Origin: Rothia koreensis | Lineage (GTDB): Bacteria; Actinomycetota; Actinomycetes; Actinomycetales; Micrococcaceae | Length of the DNA: 64,000 nucleotides | Direction: 5' to 3' | Assembly (NCBI RefSeq): GCF_004136575.1 | Contig: NZ_NOIQ01000005.1 | Coordinates: 1-64,000, forward strand | Part shown: one piece after another, positions 61,430-64,000 of the stretch | Layout of the letters: each line of letters begins with the position of its first letter | How positions within the stretch are numbered: the stretch's first letter is position 1 | Program-made: the position numbers and the translations under genes | Notes under the pieces: model-generated | Databases searched by the model: none | What the model saw: only the letters and a program-made list of their open reading frames with translations | Told to the model about the DNA's origin: nothing

Positions 61430-62320
61430 ATGACGAATTGGGTATATCCATTGGGCAAGGCGGCCGACGGCCCGTGGGACGTCTCCCTCGGCGCCTACGA
61501 CTCGGCCCAGCAGGTCGACGGCTGGGAGCACACCGGCCTCAAGACGGCGACCCTCTCGGGCGAGGCCGTCACCTTGGACGCCGTGGCCGAAGAACGCATC
61601 ATCATCCCCCTCTCAGGGGACGTCACCGCCGTCGTCGACGGCCACACCTACGAGCTGTCCGGCCGGGAATCCGTCTTCCACGGCCCCACCGATGTCCTCT
61701 ACACCGGCGTCAACAAGGCCGTCCAGATCTCCGGCGCGACCGGGGTCCGCGTGGCCATCGCTTCCGCGCCGGCCTCGAACGAATACGCGACGCGGCTGAT
61801 CACCAAGGACGAGGCTCCGCTCGAATTGCGCGGCGCCGGCAACTGCTCCCGGGAGGTGCGCAATTTCGGCACACCCGCAGCGCTCGAAGCGGACCGTTTC
61901 ATCGTGTGCGAGGTCCTGACTCCCGCGGGCAACTGGTCCTCCTACCCTCCTCACAAGCACGATGAGGAGAAGGAAGGCGAGGAAACCCGACTCGAGGAGA
62001 TCTACTACTTCGAGACGCGCGTGACCCCGGATGCACCGAAGGAAGCCACGGATGCGATCGGTTACCAGCGCGTCTACGCGTCGGACGATCGACCCATCGA
62101 CGTCAACGCCGAGGTGCGGACCGGCGACGTCGTCCTGGTTCCGTACGGCTGGCACGGCCCGGCCATGGCCCCTCCCGGATACGACATGTACTACCTCAAC
62201 GTGATGGCCGGGCCGGGGCCGGTCCGCAAGTGGCTCATCAGCGACGACCCCCACCACGGCTGGGTCCGTCAGCAGTGGGAGGACCAGGACATCGATGCGC
62301 GGCTGCCGTTCGGCGGCTGA
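61430..62320 (+). CDS. iolB: 5-deoxy-glucuronate isomerase IolB
   Basis: 296 residues. A double cupin protein of the KduI/IolB family that converts 5-deoxy-glucuronate to 2-deoxy-5-keto-gluconate in myo-inositol breakdown. The metal-binding stretch GNWSSYPPHKHDEE is near residue 166, with EEIYYFE and HGPAMAPPGYDMYYLN further on. AAAGGA precedes the ATG. No other inositol catabolic enzyme is in the window, so the rest of the pathway must be encoded elsewhere. Confidence 0.94.
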   Translation: MTNWVYPLGKAADGPWDVSLGAYDSAQQVDGWEHTGLKTATLSGEAVTLDAVAEERIIIPLSGDVTAVVDGHTYELSGRESVFHGPTDVLYTGVNKAVQISGATGVRVAIASAPASNEYATRLITKDEAPLELRGAGNCSREVRNFGTPAALEADRFIVCEVLTPAGNWSSYPPHKHDEEKEGEETRLEEIYYFETRVTPDAPKEATDAIGYQRVYASDDRPIDVNAEVRTGDVVLVPYGWHGPAMAPPGYDMYYLNVMAGPGPVRKWLISDDPHHGWVRQQWEDQDIDARLPFGG

Positions 62321-62323
62321 CCG

Positions 62324-63076
62324 TTGTCCCTGTCCGACCTTTCATGGCTCGCCTGGTCGGGCCTGGCCCTGGCGGCCGTCTTGGTGGGTTTCTCCAAGAC
62401 GGCCCTGCCAGGCATCAACACCCTGTCCGTGGCCGTCTTCGCGGCAGTACTTCCCGCGCGACCCTCGACGGGGGCGCTTCTCGTCCTCCTGCTCGTCGGG
62501 GACGCCTTCGCGCTCTGGACCTATCGTCGCCATGCCGACTGGCCGACCCTGATCCGTATGATTCCGGCCGTTCTGGTCGGCCTGGCGGCAGGCGGCGTAT
62601 TCCTTGCTTTCGCGGGCGACGCCGTGGTGCGGCGGGTCATCGGCGTCCTTCTCCTCATGCTCATGGGCCTGACCCTGTGGCAACGGGGCAGACGCCCCTC
62701 GGATCCGGGCGTGCCGGCGCGGTCGTCCTGGGCGACTGCCGCCGGGTACGGATCGCTCGGCGGGTTCACGACCATGGTGGCCAACGCCGGCGGACCGGTC
62801 ATGTCGATGTACTTCCTCGCGGCCCGTTTTCCTGTCCACGCGTTCCTGGGCACGGCCGCCTGGTTCTTCGCGACCATGAACGTGCTCAAGCTTCCCGTAT
62901 CGATCGGGCTGGGCCTCATCACGCCCCACATCCTGCTTCTGGACCTGATCCTGGTCCCCGGGGTCGTGGCGGGCGCCTTCTTCGGCCGGTGGGCCGCCCG
63001 AAGGATCGCCCAGAAGACCTTCGACCTGGCGGTCGTCGCCGTCACGATCCTGGGAGCCCTCTACCTCTTAATATGA
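62324..63076 (+). CDS. TauE/SafE-family permease
   Basis: 250 residues, about eight helices, with the repeated VLVGFSKTALPGINTL / GGFTTMVANAGGPVMSMYFL motifs of the TauE/SafE family, which includes sulfite and sulfoacetate exporters. The likely TTG start is three bases after the iolB stop, so it belongs to the inositol operon by position. The start is the weakest point, since no strong ribosome site is seen. Confidence 0.85.
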   Translation: MSLSDLSWLAWSGLALAAVLVGFSKTALPGINTLSVAVFAAVLPARPSTGALLVLLLVGDAFALWTYRRHADWPTLIRMIPAVLVGLAAGGVFLAFAGDAVVRRVIGVLLLMLMGLTLWQRGRRPSDPGVPARSSWATAAGYGSLGGFTTMVANAGGPVMSMYFLAARFPVHAFLGTAAWFFATMNVLKLPVSIGLGLITPHILLLDLILVPGVVAGAFFGRWAARRIAQKTFDLAVVAVTILGALYLLI

Positions 63077-63126
63077 ATGCGCTGCGAGCGGGCGCATTGG
63101 CCGCTTCCGCCTTTGGGGAGATACCG

Positions 63127-63145
63127 TGAGGTAAGCCTTATCAAA
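63127..63145. promoter_or_regulatory. DtxR/IdeR-like iron box
   Basis: TGAGGTAAGCCTTATCAAA, an imperfect 19-bp palindrome agreeing with the AGGTTAGsCTAACCT-type iron box at about 13 of 19 positions. It stands 18 nt before the siderophore-interacting protein gene, as expected for iron repression. Confidence 0.7.
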
Positions 63146-63162
63146 CCGAGCATTGGAGCTCA

Positions 63163-63975
63163 ATGTCCCCCAAGCGCAAACCACAGACGGTCCTCGAGGT
63201 CATCGAGAGGCAGCAGCTCACGCCGCACATGGTTCGGCTCATTCTGGGCGGGGAAGGATTCTCCTCCTTCGAGGACAACGGGTGCACGGACCAATACGTC
63301 AAACTCGTTTTCGCGAAACCCGAGCTGAACCTCACGGCCCCGTTCGACATGATGGAGTTGCGGGAGACTCTGCCTCCCGAAGACGTTCCCGTGACCCGCA
63401 CGTACACCGTGCGTTCCGTGGACCATGAGGCGGGCCGGCTGACGATCGATTTCGTGACCCACGGGACCGAGGGGCTGGCTGCACCCTGGGCCGCTTCGGC
63501 CTCCCCCGGTGACCCGTTGCTTCTGATGGGCCCCGGCGGCAAGTATTCCCCGGATCCCACCGCGGACTGGTATCTCTTCGCCGGCGACGCCTCGGCGCTG
63601 CCCGCGATCGCCTCCGGCGTCGAGGCCCTCCCCTCCGACGCCCGCGGGTACGCTTTCATCGTTCTCGACGACGACGAAGACCGCCAGAACATCGCCGCAC
63701 CGGAAGGCCTGGAGATCGTGTGGCAGGCCAAGGAGGGCGCAGGTGCCGACCCGAACCGTTTGGCCACGTTGATGACCGAACGGGAATGGCACGAGGGCAA
63801 GGTCGATGTCTTCGCACACGGCGAGCGGGAATCGATCAAGCAGGTGCGCCGGCTCCTCAAACAGCGTGAGATCCCGCGCGAGCAGATCTCGATCTCGGGC
63901 TACTGGGCCTACGGCCGCACCGAGGACAAGTTCCAGGCCGAGAAGCGCGAACCCATCGGCAAGATCGAGGACTGA
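63163..63975 (+). CDS. Siderophore-interacting protein (FAD-dependent ferric reductase)
   Basis: 270 residues. An N-terminal FAD domain (LTPHMVRLILGG, PVTRTYTVRSVD with the RxYT motif) and a C-terminal SIP domain (WYLFAGDASALPAI, ISGYWAYGRTED). These proteins release iron from imported ferric siderophores by reduction. The upstream iron box supports this role. The gene is complete, and the window ends 25 bases later. Confidence 0.93.
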   Translation: MSPKRKPQTVLEVIERQQLTPHMVRLILGGEGFSSFEDNGCTDQYVKLVFAKPELNLTAPFDMMELRETLPPEDVPVTRTYTVRSVDHEAGRLTIDFVTHGTEGLAAPWAASASPGDPLLLMGPGGKYSPDPTADWYLFAGDASALPAIASGVEALPSDARGYAFIVLDDDEDRQNIAAPEGLEIVWQAKEGAGADPNRLATLMTEREWHEGKVDVFAHGERESIKQVRRLLKQREIPREQISISGYWAYGRTEDKFQAEKREPIGKIED

Positions 63976-64000
63976 GCCCTACCGACCCCGCCGGGCGGGA

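Overview
The window is gene-dense, high-G+C DNA with frequent GTG and TTG starts and 4-nt ATGA/GTGA overlaps. It carries a 479-residue glyceraldehyde-3-phosphate dehydrogenase, a TetR-controlled phenylacetate cluster and a serS / diacylglycerol-kinase-like / pheA / pgm neighbourhood. This points to an actinomycete, most likely Micrococcales and Micrococcaceae-like. The taxon is inferred from gene content only. No rRNA, tRNA, CRISPR array, transposase, integrase or phage gene was seen.

Left third (1-22 kb). An essentially complete aerobic phenylacetate pathway is present: paaA-B-C-D-E plus a paaG-like isomerase (minus), paaI, paaK and the TetR repressor (plus), paaZ (minus), a second hotdog thioesterase (plus), then paaJ-paaF-paaH (minus). 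Three near-identical operator palindromes (7284-7305, 12628-12649, 16166-16187) sit in front of the main paa transcription units. The cluster lies between two sulfur units, each preceded by an S-adenosylmethionine riboswitch of a different class. One is an FMN monooxygenase behind a SAM-IV element (about 2212-2339, minus). The other is a sulfonate-type ABC transporter plus an AMP-forming acyl-CoA synthetase behind a SAM-I element (17005-17123, plus). The junctions of the paa block hold unusual non-coding elements built on a GTGGC core: mirror-symmetric arrays with 30-bp spacing at 21-510 and 9983-10097, and perfect 33- and 34-bp hairpins at 10326-10396 and 16321-16397. I regard these as the best candidates for something undescribed here.

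Middle (22-50 kb). Mostly housekeeping genes: the azlCD exporter with its divergent XRE-cupin regulator, a lipoprotein, a nitrilase-family amidohydrolase, two Cof-type HAD phosphatases, serS, a GNAT acetyltransferase, a lipid-kinase-like protein, pheA with a rhodanese, a HutG-like ureohydrolase lacking one expected metal ligand, pgm with a textbook terminator, a zinc alcohol dehydrogenase, an AlbA_2/HATPase regulator, a POT peptide transporter, a uracil/xanthine permease, an aldo-keto reductase, a tightly overlapping kinase-PEBP-HAD-GDPD operon, gapB, an M18 aminopeptidase, a CPBP protease and a membrane-anchored protein with a Pro/Trp-rich N-terminus.

Right end (50-64 kb). A PxpB-PxpC (KipI-KipA) fusion is followed by a biotin carboxylase-BCCP protein and faces an NRAMP-related (YcsG-like) transporter. 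Together the first two contain the domain set of urea carboxylase, split over two genes. Next come a pyrimidine-dimer glycosylase / TIGR01777 / RarD operon, an inositol locus (sugar-porter transporter, GntR regulator, iolB) with a TauE/SafE permease attached, and a siderophore-interacting protein behind a DtxR/IdeR-like box.
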